Below are positions 33,729-42,429 of a stretch of 64,000 nucleotides of DNA, piece after piece. Position 1 is the first letter of the stretch. Every line of letters starts with the position of its first letter. This stretch comes from Parachryseolinea silvisoli. Lineage in GTDB: Bacteria; Bacteroidota; Bacteroidia; Cytophagales; Cyclobacteriaceae. The DNA lies in assembly GCF_021190955.1 (NCBI RefSeq), contig NZ_JAIOAO010000001.1, positions 1,240,001 through 1,304,000 on the forward strand, in the 5' to 3' direction. The notes beneath the pieces are model-generated. The model worked only from the letters and a program-made list of their open reading frames with translations, was not told where the DNA came from and ran no database searches. A program made the position numbers and the translations under genes.

Positions 33729-34661
33729 CTATTTAGGATCCATGTAGTTCTGGAACGTGTAAGCGAACCCGAAGTTGAACAGCTGACTGACCTGCGCCCC
33801 GCTGTCCTGGTCGAAGTCATAGAGCAGAATTCCGCCCAAACCTACCGTGATGAAGCGATTTACTTTGGCGTTGAACATGAGGTCAAGGCGGTGGTCAATG
33901 GTCTTCATTTTAAGGGTTTCGTAGTTGGCATACATGAGGTAGCGCCATTTGAAATTGATGTTGGTGGCAATTTCTTTGTCAAACTCGGCCTGCAGTTGGA
34001 ATGCCAGCCATTCAAAGCGGGTGGTCTCTCCAACTTCGACGCCATAGGGCGCCACGGAGTCCACCGCAACAAATCGGCCGTCGTTGTGTCGTACGATGGT
34101 AACACGCGGTGCGAAAGGCGAGATACGCACCTTGAAGTAAGGCACGGGATGATATTCAACACCCCAGGCTGAGGTGGCAAACGCCGGGGCAAGGAAGTCA
34201 GAAATAAGGGATGCCTGCTCGAGTCCGGCCGCATCTTTGTCGTATTTATAGCCGGGCGCGAATTGCGACTGGAAGTTAAGAGAGGTGAAGATGTCCCAGT
34301 ACTTGCTGATACTATAGCCGTACTTGGTATCAACGAAGATGCGGTCTACGGTCTTACGATAGCCCTGGCCGGCGTTTTTAACGAAGCCGTGCAGCAGGTC
34401 GATCTCGTTGTCCCACGTATTACGCCCGTCTCTGTAGCCGGCTTTATAATTGAATGCGGTGTTTAGCCCGATGGAGTTTACGCCGCCGGCTTTCCAGTTG
34501 GAAGAGAAGGAGGCCTGATTTAAGTTCGCGTTGAAGACAAGCTTCTTTTTCCAGGGCGAAAGGCTGTCAGGCTTTACGATCTGACCGACCACCGGCCCGG
34601 CCAAAAGGAAACAAAAAATAACAAGGGTCAGGAATAGGCGTGCAACATCGTCCTTTTTCAT
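33729..34661 (-). CDS. DUF3078 family outer-membrane-associated protein
   Basis: A 310-residue beta-rich protein with signal peptide (start MKKDDVARLFLTLVIFCFLL; cleavage near VVGQ). The start at 34661 is chosen because it gives a clean leader. Strand-rich sequence follows: FNANLNQASFSSNWKAGGVNSIGLNT, IDLLHGFVKNAGQGYRKTVDRIF, YWDIFTSLNFQSQFAPGYKYD, VEYHPVPYFKVRISPFAPRVTIV, ending FNFGFAYTFQNYMDPK, in keeping with an outer-membrane barrel of the DUF3078 family. Function unknown. The response regulator gene lies 51 bp upstream; both may share a transcript, but no direct evidence exists. Confidence 0.85.
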   Translation of the reverse strand: MKKDDVARLFLTLVIFCFLLAGPVVGQIVKPDSLSPWKKKLVFNANLNQASFSSNWKAGGVNSIGLNTAFNYKAGYRDGRNTWDNEIDLLHGFVKNAGQGYRKTVDRIFVDTKYGYSISKYWDIFTSLNFQSQFAPGYKYDKDAAGLEQASLISDFLAPAFATSAWGVEYHPVPYFKVRISPFAPRVTIVRHNDGRFVAVDSVAPYGVEVGETTRFEWLAFQLQAEFDKEIATNINFKWRYLMYANYETLKMKTIDHRLDLMFNAKVNRFITVGLGGILLYDFDQDSGAQVSQLFNFGFAYTFQNYMDPK

Positions 34662-34712
34662 ACTGCATGGGTTTTGATCGAAAAATATCAATTAAAACCG
34701 TATCGGAAAAAC

Positions 34713-35126
34713 TCAGATGTTGTTTAGTTTGATCTCGTCCAGCGCAACTTCTGTCAGCGGTTTTGTGATAAACTTTATGACGTGGTTGTTGTTTACGATC
34801 TTATCAATGTCACGCTTGTTGTCAGAGCTCGACAGGATGATAACCTTGCATTTGTTGCGTACCAGCTCGTTGAATTTTTCGAACTCGTACAGGAATACAA
34901 AGCCATCTACGATCGGCATGTTAATGTCGAGAAAGATCAGGCTTGGCAGGTTATCGGGAACGTTTTGATTTTCACGCAAGTAGTCTAATGCTGCCTTTCC
35001 GGATCCTTTCACTTCAACACGCTTGGCAAACTTGGTGATCTCAATGATACGTTTACTGATAAAGTTATCAGTGTCGTTATCATCCACAAGCATTACCAGG
35101 TCTATGGCTTTAATATCTGTTTGCAT
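34713..35126 (-). CDS. single-domain response regulator
   Basis: A 137-residue CheY-like receiver without an output domain. The acidic pair is D15/D16 (LVDDNDTD) and the phospho-acceptor D67 is in SLIFLDINMPIVDG; the Thr/Ser and Lys positions of the fold are present in ILSSSDN and ITKPLT. The start at 35126 (ATG) is preferred over a TTG one codon upstream. It probably signals by protein contact, as CheY or Spo0F do. No cognate kinase is adjacent. A perfect -7 box (TATTTTTG) is 50 bp upstream. Confidence 0.92.
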   Translation of the reverse strand: MQTDIKAIDLVMLVDDNDTDNFISKRIIEITKFAKRVEVKGSGKAALDYLRENQNVPDNLPSLIFLDINMPIVDGFVFLYEFEKFNELVRNKCKVIILSSSDNKRDIDKIVNNNHVIKFITKPLTEVALDEIKLNNI

Positions 35127-35175
35127 CAATGGTCAGGTAAATCTGTCTACACATCCTTTAATATAACACGAATCA

Positions 35176-35183
35176 CAAAAATA
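35176..35183 (-). promoter_or_regulatory. -7 box of the single-domain response regulator
   Basis: TATTTTTG on the minus strand, a perfect TAnnTTTG, giving a leader of about 45 bases. Confidence 0.45.
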
Positions 35184-35268
35184 TCCTTTTTTGCAATATT
35201 TGAGAACCCGCGACACAATTTCCAGAAAAGACGTAATAAATAGCGGCAAAAAGTTAAAAAAAGGTTTA

Positions 35269-37221
35269 TCATTTTTGCTGGATTCGCAGCTTCTCTCCCA
35301 CCGAAAGGGAGAAGTCTTTCTTGTTGTTCCACTCCGTCAGCTCCTTAATGGTCACACCATACTTACGGGCTATCCCGTATAAAGTATCGGTTGCTTTTAC
35401 CTCATGGATCACCTCCGTCACCGGCTTATTGGTTGTTTCAACACGCTCCGGTATGGCGGGTGCAGGTGTATTTTCAACCGCGGGCGCCGTCTCTTTCAGG
35501 CGTAATACCATACCAGGCTTGATGCTTTCCTGTAAGTTAAGGTTATTAAGGTTCACCAGGTCCATCACACCGATGTTGTATTGACGCGCAATGGCATACA
35601 AGGTCTCTTTGGGTTGTACTATGTGTGTATCGGGCACAGTTATAACCATTATCGGTTCGGTCACAACCGGTTTCACTGCCGCACTATCAACCGGTGCCGA
35701 TACTTCGATACGTTCAGGCAATAGGACTTTGGCTGAATCGATAGCCTCTGCAGCCGTTTCAACTGTATCCGCAAGCGTTTCCGACACGCTGTCTGCCGGC
35801 GGTGGCACAGCGGTTACTGATGCTGGTGTAGTAGCCGGTGTAGGCATTGTTACCACCGTTACAGGAGTAGTCGTAGTTACGATCGGCACCTGTGTCTTAC
35901 CTTCGTTGGGGTCTACACCCCATGCAAATGTTTGCGATTTATCTATTTCAATAGGTCTTGTATCGGCAGGCACCTTATCGCCGTCTTTAGGCTTGCGGGC
36001 CGATAGCCAAAGGGTCATGCCAGGCTTGACGTCGCGGTCGGACTCAATGCGATTATAGCGTTTAAGCTTTTTTATCTGTACACCATACTGCTGGCTGACA
36101 CTCCACAGATTATCACCGGCCACCACGGTATGATACGCCTTGTCCGCGCGAGCGCGTTTCTTACCCAGCAGGTATGTCTGACCGGCCGTGAGTGTACCCG
36201 AGTTTTCCAGGTCGTTCCACTTCACAAATGTACCTACCGCTACGCCTGCACGCGCAGCCAGTTGGGTCGCGCCCTCACCTTGCCGGGCCTCGATAACAGG
36301 GATTCCATTGACCTTCCTGCGACTCTCTTTTTGGGCAGAAACCGATGTACTGTTTTTGGCTGTCTCACCAGCTTTTGAGGTAATGGTATTATCCGGTAAC
36401 CGGATTTCTCCGGTATTTCCCTTCACTGGAATGACGATGACGTAGGTACGATCACTCGGAATGTCGCCAGATTTCGTCCATTTATTATATAGTTTCAGTT
36501 CTTCCTCGTCGATCGATACTTCCCTGGCAAAGTCGCTCAACGACTTTTTGTTCTGACTCTCGTAGGTCATGGCTTTGATCTGTCCATCGCCTTTGACCAT
36601 GTCTTCAAACGCTACTTTGTGGGCCAGGTATTTCTTGACGTACCAATACGTCTTGCTGGTGATCTCCATACTCCGGGCTCCGGGCTGGCTATCTTTCTCG
36701 CTGCGCATCACCGCGCCGGCACCCATTTGGTATGCTTGCAGCGCATAAATCCAATTGTTGAAATAAGCGTTGTTCTTTTTGAAATAGCGTGCAGCGGCAC
36801 GACTGGACGACGCAATGTTCATGCGTTCATCGATCTGCTTGTCTACACGTAAGCCCATCTCCATGGCGGTGAAGTCCTTGAACTGCCAGAAACCAACGGC
36901 ATTGGATACCGACACAGCATCTGCGATCAGTGCGCTCTCTTGCAACGCCAGGTATTTAAAATCGTCGGGGACATTTTCTTCAGCAAAGATCTTCTCGATG
37001 ATCGGGAAGTATGTCTTAGCACGTTCCACCTTGATGTTGTGATGCCGGGGCGATTGGGTAAGCGCATCTACATCTTTTTGTATTTCACGGCGGGCATCGT
37101 CGCGAATGGTCAGCGTGATGCCGGCGAACGCCATCTTGTGCGGGACCTGAGGTGTCGGTGTCGTCTGCGCCGCTACGGTATACGATACCGCAAAAAATAG
37201 CGCGAAGAGTAATCGCATCAT
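35269..37221 (-). CDS. LysM lytic transglycosylase, MltD-like
   Basis: A 650-residue exported peptidoglycan lytic enzyme. Signal peptide about 1-19 (TVAAQ). The SLT domain (about 70-200) has the catalytic Glu in YLALQESAL (near residue 95), the following GFWQFKDFTAMEMGL segment and the AYQMGAGAV end. A linker (about 200-300) leads to a degenerate LysM-like segment (VIEARQGEGATQLAARAG) and three LysM repeats (HTVVAGDNLWSVSQQYG; HIVQPKETLYAIARQYN; HEVKATDTLYGIARKYG) separated by a long Pro/Thr/Val-rich spacer (about 430-520). It cleaves peptidoglycan with 1,6-anhydro product formation and is anchored to the wall by LysM. An in-frame TTG 6 bases upstream is an alternative start. Confidence 0.92.
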   Translation of the reverse strand: MMRLLFALFFAVSYTVAAQTTPTPQVPHKMAFAGITLTIRDDARREIQKDVDALTQSPRHHNIKVERAKTYFPIIEKIFAEENVPDDFKYLALQESALIADAVSVSNAVGFWQFKDFTAMEMGLRVDKQIDERMNIASSSRAAARYFKKNNAYFNNWIYALQAYQMGAGAVMRSEKDSQPGARSMEITSKTYWYVKKYLAHKVAFEDMVKGDGQIKAMTYESQNKKSLSDFAREVSIDEEELKLYNKWTKSGDIPSDRTYVIVIPVKGNTGEIRLPDNTITSKAGETAKNSTSVSAQKESRRKVNGIPVIEARQGEGATQLAARAGVAVGTFVKWNDLENSGTLTAGQTYLLGKKRARADKAYHTVVAGDNLWSVSQQYGVQIKKLKRYNRIESDRDVKPGMTLWLSARKPKDGDKVPADTRPIEIDKSQTFAWGVDPNEGKTQVPIVTTTTPVTVVTMPTPATTPASVTAVPPPADSVSETLADTVETAAEAIDSAKVLLPERIEVSAPVDSAAVKPVVTEPIMVITVPDTHIVQPKETLYAIARQYNIGVMDLVNLNNLNLQESIKPGMVLRLKETAPAVENTPAPAIPERVETTNKPVTEVIHEVKATDTLYGIARKYGVTIKELTEWNNKKDFSLSVGEKLRIQQK

Positions 37222-37244
37222 AGTCAAGAAGAGATTAAAAAGTT

Positions 37245-37886
37245 TTACAAAGATACTTTTCTCAACAACATAATACCATCCCGAACCGGAAGAAGTACGT
37301 TCTCTACCCGTGGATCGGCGTGAATCTTTCGATTAAACTCCTGTATGGCGCGGGTATCCTTGTCCGTTTTTTCATCCAGCACCTTGCCATCGCGCAGTAC
37401 ATTGTCCGCCAGAATAAACCCGCCGGGGCGTATCTTGTCGATTACAAGGTCGTAGTACTTGCTGTAACGCTCTTTGTCAGCATCGATAAACACCAGGTCG
37501 AAGACTTCATCTATGCCAGGAATGAGCGTGCCGGCATCGCCGATTCTGTAATCAATGGCTTCTTGTAAGCCTGCATCGGCGATGTATTTGCGTACGCGGC
37601 CTTCCAGCTCTTCGTTAATGTCGAGCGTTATAAGCTTGCCCTGGGGAGCAAGGCCCTCTGCCAGGCAGAGCGCCGAGTAGCCGGTATAGGTTCCGATCTC
37701 GAGTATGCGTCTGGGGTGGATCATGGCGCTGATCATCGCCAGCAGCCGTCCCTGCAAGTGTCCGGACAGCATGCGGGGCATCATGACCTGCGCATGGGTG
37801 TCGCGGTTGATGCGACTCAACAACGGGCTTTCTTCGCTGGTGTGTTGCTCGGCGTACCGCTGGATGGCTTCGTTCAGGATATTCAT
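37245..37886 (-). CDS. class I SAM-dependent O-methyltransferase
   Basis: A 213-residue methyltransferase of the catechol/caffeoyl-CoA O-methyltransferase type. The SAM-binding motif is ILEIGTYTGYSALCLAEGL (about 62-80). The acidic residue after beta2 lies in LITLDINEELE, and the metal-binding region FDLVFIDADKERYSKYYDLV includes the DADK motif with Asp residues that bind divalent metal in the family. IRPGGFILADNVLRDGKV follows. The natural acceptor is unknown; catechols or similar diols are usual. It lies 24 bp downstream of the M16 peptidase gene on the same strand and is probably cotranscribed. Confidence 0.92.
   Translation of the reverse strand: MNILNEAIQRYAEQHTSEESPLLSRINRDTHAQVMMPRMLSGHLQGRLLAMISAMIHPRRILEIGTYTGYSALCLAEGLAPQGKLITLDINEELEGRVRKYIADAGLQEAIDYRIGDAGTLIPGIDEVFDLVFIDADKERYSKYYDLVIDKIRPGGFILADNVLRDGKVLDEKTDKDTRAIQEFNRKIHADPRVENVLLPVRDGIMLLRKVSL
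37248..37255 (-). promoter_or_regulatory. -7 box of the LysM transglycosylase gene
   Basis: TATCTTTG on the minus strand, perfect TAnnTTTG, placed in the last codons of the upstream methyltransferase gene, giving a leader of about 22 bases. It indicates independent transcription of the transglycosylase. Confidence 0.5.
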
Positions 37887-37910
37887 GTGTCTGGCTTTCG
37901 TGGTGGCGGC

Positions 37911-39143
37911 CTATGCAGGAAGCATTGTCAGGTAGCTGAGCCGCTTCTCGTTAAATACATGTTGCGCTACCTCCTGCAGTTTTAACGACGTGGTGCGGTC
38001 AATCATATCAAACACCTCTTCTAATTTGGGCACGCGGTTGTAGAGCAGTACGCTGCGGCCCATCATCAGCATGAGGTTGAGGTTGTTCTCTTCCGACATG
38101 GCCAGCTGGCCTTTGATTTGTTCTTTGGCTGAAACCAACTGTGCCTTCGACAGCGGCTTTTCGCGGAATTTTTCCAGTTCTTTTTTTACTAACGATATAC
38201 ATTTGTCCAACTGGCGGGGCTCGGTGCCAAAGAAGATGGCAAACATGCCGGTGTCAGAGTAGGCAGTATAGTGCGCATCGACGCCATACACCAGGCCGTA
38301 GCGCTCGCGCAACGACAGGTTGAGTCGTGAGTTCATGCCGGGGCCGCCCAGAATGTTTGTCAACACGTAGAGCGGTATGCGGTTGTCGTGATGAATCGGA
38401 TACGCGTCGCTGCCGATGGCGCACTTCGCTTGCTTTACGATACGTCGCAGCTCCTGCTGCGCGGGCTTGTAATTGGTAAACTTTTTACGACGGCCAGTGC
38501 CTCCCGTTGACTTAAAGCCTGCGATGTATTTGTGCGCCAGACGCTCGACCTCCTCCAGCGTGATGTTACCCACACATGAGAAAACCACGCGCTTGGTATG
38601 CAGGTGCTCACGAAAAAACGACACAAAGTCTTTCTTCCGGAACTTACGAATGGTCTCTTCGCGGCCCAGGATGTTCATGCCCATGGGGTGATTCTTATAG
38701 ATCACCGCTTCGAACTCGTCTTGCAAGGAGTCTTCGGGACTGTCGTGATACATGGCCATTTCTTCAAGAATGACGCCTTTCTCTTTTTCGAGCTCCTTCT
38801 CAGGAAACACGGAGCGGAAGGCGATGTCGCTTAGTACATCTACGGCACGCTCGAAATACTCGCGGCGTGCAGAAGCGTAGAAGGCAATTTTCTCTTTGTC
38901 AGTATAGGCATTGAGCTCGCCGCCGACGGCATCGAGGCTGGTGATGATGTCAAGGGTGTTTCGCTTCTTAGTGCCCTTAAAGGCCATATGCTCCCAGAAA
39001 TGGGCGATACCCTGGTTGTCTATGTTTTCATCGCGGCTTCCGATGTCCAGGATCAGTCCACAATGAACGATGGCTGTCGACACAATCTGCTGGTGTACTA
39101 CGCGGATTCCGTTCGACAGGGTAAATACGTTGCAATCTCTCAT
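37911..39143 (-). CDS. M16 family zinc metallopeptidase
   Basis: A 410-residue peptidase of the pitrilysin/processing-peptidase family. The inverted zinc motif HxxEH is H48-FWE-H52, with the third ligand expected about 75 residues further on in the E-rich segment EKEKGVILEEMAM. The usual second half (C-terminal domain, GPGMNSRLNLSLRERYGLVYGV) is present, so this is a single-chain two-domain peptidase. The start at 39143 (MRDCNVFTLSNGIRVVHQQ) is chosen because the longer frame's first 54 residues are not family-like. There is no signal peptide, so a cytoplasmic protein-quality or processing role is inferred. Confidence 0.92.
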   Translation of the reverse strand: MRDCNVFTLSNGIRVVHQQIVSTAIVHCGLILDIGSRDENIDNQGIAHFWEHMAFKGTKKRNTLDIITSLDAVGGELNAYTDKEKIAFYASARREYFERAVDVLSDIAFRSVFPEKELEKEKGVILEEMAMYHDSPEDSLQDEFEAVIYKNHPMGMNILGREETIRKFRKKDFVSFFREHLHTKRVVFSCVGNITLEEVERLAHKYIAGFKSTGGTGRRKKFTNYKPAQQELRRIVKQAKCAIGSDAYPIHHDNRIPLYVLTNILGGPGMNSRLNLSLRERYGLVYGVDAHYTAYSDTGMFAIFFGTEPRQLDKCISLVKKELEKFREKPLSKAQLVSAKEQIKGQLAMSEENNLNLMLMMGRSVLLYNRVPKLEEVFDMIDRTTSLKLQEVAQHVFNEKRLSYLTMLPA

Positions 39144-39327
39144 AATGCTATTCGGTGCGAATTTAATCGTTTTATGCAGCCTTCCACAGAAATGGCCGCA
39201 ATGGCTTATAACCCGTCCCAGTCGCGGACAGTTCCGCCCGGCTACGGGCGACGCAGGGGTATTACTACCCCGTTTCCGCCCTGATTTGCGGGAAATTACT
39301 GGCATATCCTTTGAATCCCTGGCTGTT

Positions 39328-39582
39328 ATGGAAACCTATAAAGTAAAGACCTGCTTTACCATTACGTTTACGGACGAGCAGTACACCCGCGCCAAATATT
39401 ATGTGGATGACATGAAACGCCACCCCAACCGCATGTTCTGGCGGGGCAAAGAGGGCAAGAGCGACGACGAATTGATTATCGAGCAGATCGCCCACCGCAT
39501 TCTGTCGGGCTTTTACCACGACGACCCCATGGCGGCCGCCAGGCACATTATGCGTATGGATAGCTCTGTACAGCTGAAATAG
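39328..39582 (+). CDS. small conserved-looking hypothetical protein, 84 residues
   Basis: Not recognised. The 84-residue frame from ATG 39328 reads METYKVKTCFTITFTDEQ at the start, then contains RAKYYVDDMKRHPNRMFWRGKEGKSDDELI and ends DSSVQLK. It looks like a compact alpha+beta soluble protein rich in Arg/Lys and Asp/Glu. Its stop lies five bases before the stop of the convergent nucleoside phosphorylase gene. The much longer open frame running upstream is not protein-like. A possible box ATCCTTTG lies about 15 bp upstream but is one base off. Confidence 0.6.
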   Translation: METYKVKTCFTITFTDEQYTRAKYYVDDMKRHPNRMFWRGKEGKSDDELIIEQIAHRILSGFYHDDPMAAARHIMRMDSSVQLK

Positions 39583-39586
39583 CCTG

Positions 39587-40450
39587 TCAGAGGCTGTCCA
39601 GCACCTTCTTAATGAGGGGATCAATGACCTTGTTGGGGTCTTTGGCGAACTTGTTTTTGACGCGGTTTGCGATGATGGCGTTTACGCTAAGGGTCTCGTG
39701 CCCAAGCAACCGGGCCATGGCATAGTAGCCGGCGGTCTCCATTTCAAAGTTGGTGAGCCAAAAGTCGCTGGCCTTGTGGTGGTAGTAATACAAGTCCTCC
39801 AGCAGACGCGGGTATTTAATGGGGGCACGTAAAATACGTCCCTGAGGCGCGTAAAAGCCCGGGGTCGTTACCGTATTGCCGATAATCATGTCGCCTCCAA
39901 ACTGTTGTTGTAGTGTTTCTGACCCCCGGACAACGTAGGGCTGGAACGGCAGACCTATCTTTTCCTGAATGTCACGGGCATAAACCTGCTCCTGCTCATC
40001 CATGGCGAGGTTATAAAAATGCATGAGGCTGTCGAAGCCTACAGCATAACTGGTCACCAGGTGCGAGCCCACAGGGATATCTTCTTGTAATGCCCCCGAG
40101 GTGCCGATGCGAATGATACGCAGTTTTTTTCGCCGGCTTTTGGGCTCGCGCGTTTTAAGGTCTATGTTGACGAGTGCATCGAGCTCTGTGAATAATATCT
40201 CAATGTTGTCGGTGCCCATGCCCGTGCTGATGACCGTCACTTTCTTTCCCTTATAGGTGCCGACGTGCGTGATGAACTCGCGTTTGTTCATTTCGAATTC
40301 GACCTCGTCGAAATGTTCACTGACACGGTATACGCGGCCGGGATCTCCTACCGTAATGATGGTCTCGGACAGGTGTTTAGGCAGCAGGTTAAGATGGTAT
40401 ACGCTACCATCGTCATTAAGAATCAAATCAGTCTCTGAAATCCTGGCCAT
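39587..40450 (-). CDS. nucleoside phosphorylase, uridine phosphorylase-like
   Basis: A 287-residue member of the PNP/UDP phosphorylase family that splits nucleosides with phosphate. Landmarks in order are ITVGDPGRVYRVSEHFDEV (phosphate site), VTVISTGMGTDNIEILFTEL (ribose and phosphate site), IRIGTSGALQEDIPVGSHLV, the MEMET-like NFEMETAGYYAMARLLGHE with Glu residues that contact the ribose, and ANRVKNKF at the end. Base specificity cannot be read from the sequence. It follows the NeuD-like acyltransferase gene by 17 bp, so the two are probably cotranscribed. Confidence 0.92.
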   Translation of the reverse strand: MARISETDLILNDDGSVYHLNLLPKHLSETIITVGDPGRVYRVSEHFDEVEFEMNKREFITHVGTYKGKKVTVISTGMGTDNIEILFTELDALVNIDLKTREPKSRRKKLRIIRIGTSGALQEDIPVGSHLVTSYAVGFDSLMHFYNLAMDEQEQVYARDIQEKIGLPFQPYVVRGSETLQQQFGGDMIIGNTVTTPGFYAPQGRILRAPIKYPRLLEDLYYYHHKASDFWLTNFEMETAGYYAMARLLGHETLSVNAIIANRVKNKFAKDPNKVIDPLIKKVLDSL

Positions 40451-40467
40451 ACCTATACGTGCTAGCG

Positions 40468-41106
40468 TCAGCCTCCTATTTTTTGCGCGGGGTTTCCAAA
40501 TACAGTTTCGCCTGCTTTGACTGGCGCTACCACCACCGAACCGGCGCCTACACGCGCACCTTTGCCGATAGTGACACCTCCTGCAACGGTTACACCGGCA
40601 CCGATGAAGGCTTCTTCTTCTACCTCGGTTCCAGCACCCAACACGGTACCTGCCCCTATCTGTACGAAGTCACCCACCTTTACCTCGGGACCAATAATAG
40701 AGCCCGCGTGTATAAGGCAATGGTTGCCGATGCTGCTGCCCGCACCAATCTTCGCACCCTGGTCAATGAAGTTACCGTGGCCCATGTCAGCGGAGGTCGC
40801 GATGATGCTTGTATTGTGTATACCGTTGACGGGCTGCACGTGGCGTACCTCTTGCAACATCTTGACGACGTTCTTACGGAGCTTGTTGTCGTCGAGCGCG
40901 ACAAAGGCATCACATTTTTTGCCGATAAGTTTCAAATACCCATCATCGTCGGTGGCGCCCAGCACAGTAACATTGTCAATCTCGGTGTTGTGTAATTTCT
41001 TATTGTCATCCAGGAAACAATACACGACATTTCCATTTCCATCAAATATCTCACGGGCCGCACGCCCCAGTTGGGTTGCACCAAAAATAATAACCGGATT
41101 TTCCAT
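40468..41106 (-). CDS. NeuD/PglD-like sugar O- or N-acyltransferase
   Basis: A 212-residue left-handed beta-helix acetyltransferase. The N-terminal Rossmann-like half (IIFGATQLGRAAREIFDGNGN) binds a sugar-nucleotide or acyl carrier side. From about residue 105 the hexapeptide repeats begin (SIIATSADMGHGNFIDQGAKIGAGSSIGNHCLIHAGSIIGP) and continue to GKGARVGAGSVVVAPVKAGETVFGNPAQ, the end typical of the family. The catalytic His is in CLIHAG. Relatives modify sialic acids or bacillosamine; the substrate here is unknown. It has its own near-perfect promoter immediately upstream. Confidence 0.88.
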   Translation of the reverse strand: MENPVIIFGATQLGRAAREIFDGNGNVVYCFLDDNKKLHNTEIDNVTVLGATDDDGYLKLIGKKCDAFVALDDNKLRKNVVKMLQEVRHVQPVNGIHNTSIIATSADMGHGNFIDQGAKIGAGSSIGNHCLIHAGSIIGPEVKVGDFVQIGAGTVLGAGTEVEEEAFIGAGVTVAGGVTIGKGARVGAGSVVVAPVKAGETVFGNPAQKIGG

Positions 41107-41123
41107 AATAACAGATCAGATAG

Positions 41124-41154
41124 CAAAGGTAGGCGGATCGCTATACTTACCAAA
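41124..41154 (-). promoter_or_regulatory. promoter of the NeuD-like acyltransferase gene
   Basis: TTTG, 19 bases, TACCTTTG on the minus strand: a full match to the Bacteroidota TTTG-N19-TAnnTTTG pattern. It lies 17 bases before the ATG and within the 51-bp gap after the membrane protein gene. Confidence 0.7.
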
Positions 41155-41157
41155 CGG

Positions 41158-42429
41158 TTACTTTGAACTTTGTGTGAAGCGAAAGATTCTTGCGATCCCT
41201 ACGTTGCCGGCACATACCAGTAGCACCAGGAATGGTAGAAAACCCACGCGGTAGCGTGACAGTGTGCCAAAGTTGGGTGTTGATAAGGTCAGAAAAACAC
41301 ATAACAGCACGGTATATACAACGATTGAAAGCACCAGTAAGCGATGTGGTGATACAGGCAACGTTCGCAGATGCCGTAAGGACATGAATATCAATACGGC
41401 GAGAAGCATATTTTCGATCGCGACCAAAACCTGAAAGAATGTATGGGCCTCCCATAACCAGGGCCGGAATAAACCGGTGAGTAGCGCCGCCGGACTGTAA
41501 CGCAACACACTGCCGGGCGTAGGTTTTAAGGCCGGGAAGTGTGCCACGTCGTTTGTAGCCGACAACAGCTGAAAGGCTTTGTAGTTTTCGGTAATGACCG
41601 ATAGGAACCGCTCGGGATAAAAATTGGGGTGCAGTTGGCTCAGCACGATGGCAGGAATAATAAACAGCGCAGCCCACACCAATACTTTGCTTATTGCACC
41701 TGCCCACGACATCCGTGGCAGCAAGAAGCAGCGCATGATTAGCGCCGCGCAGGCGACGGGCAGAAAAACGGCCAGATAATAATATTTCAGGCTCCACAAA
41801 ATCCAAAGCGACAACACCGCTAGGCCCATCGTTAGCACAGACAGCCTTTGCCGCAACCATACCTGCAGGCTTGTTGCCACCAGAAAATACAAGGCAGCCA
41901 TGGCCAGGCTCTCCTTAATCAGGCCAGAGGTCCAGAGTACGACGGTGGGCCAATACAACAAGGCCAGCACGACAGCGGCGCGCGCGGTAGGCCAATGGCG
42001 GCTGACAAGGGTGGTGAGGTGCCAGGCGCTCCAGAACGAGATCATGGAAAAGTACCACGCTACAGCCAAATATTGATCGTGTGTCAACAGACAAAACAGA
42101 CTGGCCACCTTGCCGAAGAACAAAGCGCGCGGCTGTTGATACTGCAACTGCGACCAGACGTCAAACGATTCATCGCCGCCCCACAAAAAACGTAGGTACG
42201 TGAAGAAATCCGCACGCGCGGTATGCGCCAGTGTGACACCATCCTGAAAATATTCCCACGTATCGCCACCCCGATAGTAGTAAGTATAGATCCATCCAAG
42301 CGTTGCGCCGGCTGCCATCTTTAACATCCAGGCCGGCCAGAAGTATTTTTTGATCGTAAGGTCCGCGCGCTTCCACAGCAAAAAGGCGAGTGCCAGAAGC
42401 ACCACGGCGTGGGCGGCGGTTATGATCAT
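41158..42429 (-). CDS. polytopic membrane protein, possible glycosyltransferase or polymerase
   Basis: A 423-residue membrane protein with about ten hydrophobic helices (for example AHAVVLLALAFLLW, VVLALLYWPTVVLWTSG, VLVWAALFIIPAIVLS, LLAVLIFMSLRHL, GFLPFLVLLVCAGNVGI). The loop after the first helices has WEYFQDGVTLAHTA and the loop near residue 90 has GGDESFDVWSQLQ, an acidic feature reminiscent of GT-C type glycosyltransferases or EpsG-like polymerases. No diagnostic motif was identified. It overlaps the DUF2851 gene by four bases. The NeuD-like acyltransferase gene follows, so a role in surface-polymer synthesis is inferred from the neighbour only. Confidence 0.7.
   Translation of the reverse strand: MIITAAHAVVLLALAFLLWKRADLTIKKYFWPAWMLKMAAGATLGWIYTYYYRGGDTWEYFQDGVTLAHTARADFFTYLRFLWGGDESFDVWSQLQYQQPRALFFGKVASLFCLLTHDQYLAVAWYFSMISFWSAWHLTTLVSRHWPTARAAVVLALLYWPTVVLWTSGLIKESLAMAALYFLVATSLQVWLRQRLSVLTMGLAVLSLWILWSLKYYYLAVFLPVACAALIMRCFLLPRMSWAGAISKVLVWAALFIIPAIVLSQLHPNFYPERFLSVITENYKAFQLLSATNDVAHFPALKPTPGSVLRYSPAALLTGLFRPWLWEAHTFFQVLVAIENMLLAVLIFMSLRHLRTLPVSPHRLLVLSIVVYTVLLCVFLTLSTPNFGTLSRYRVGFLPFLVLLVCAGNVGIARIFRFTQSSK

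Noticed and set aside
39070-39327. N-terminal extension of the small protein at 39328
   Set aside because: First 86 residues are antisense to the M16 peptidase gene and its leader and lack a plausible fold; the protein-like part begins at METYKVK.
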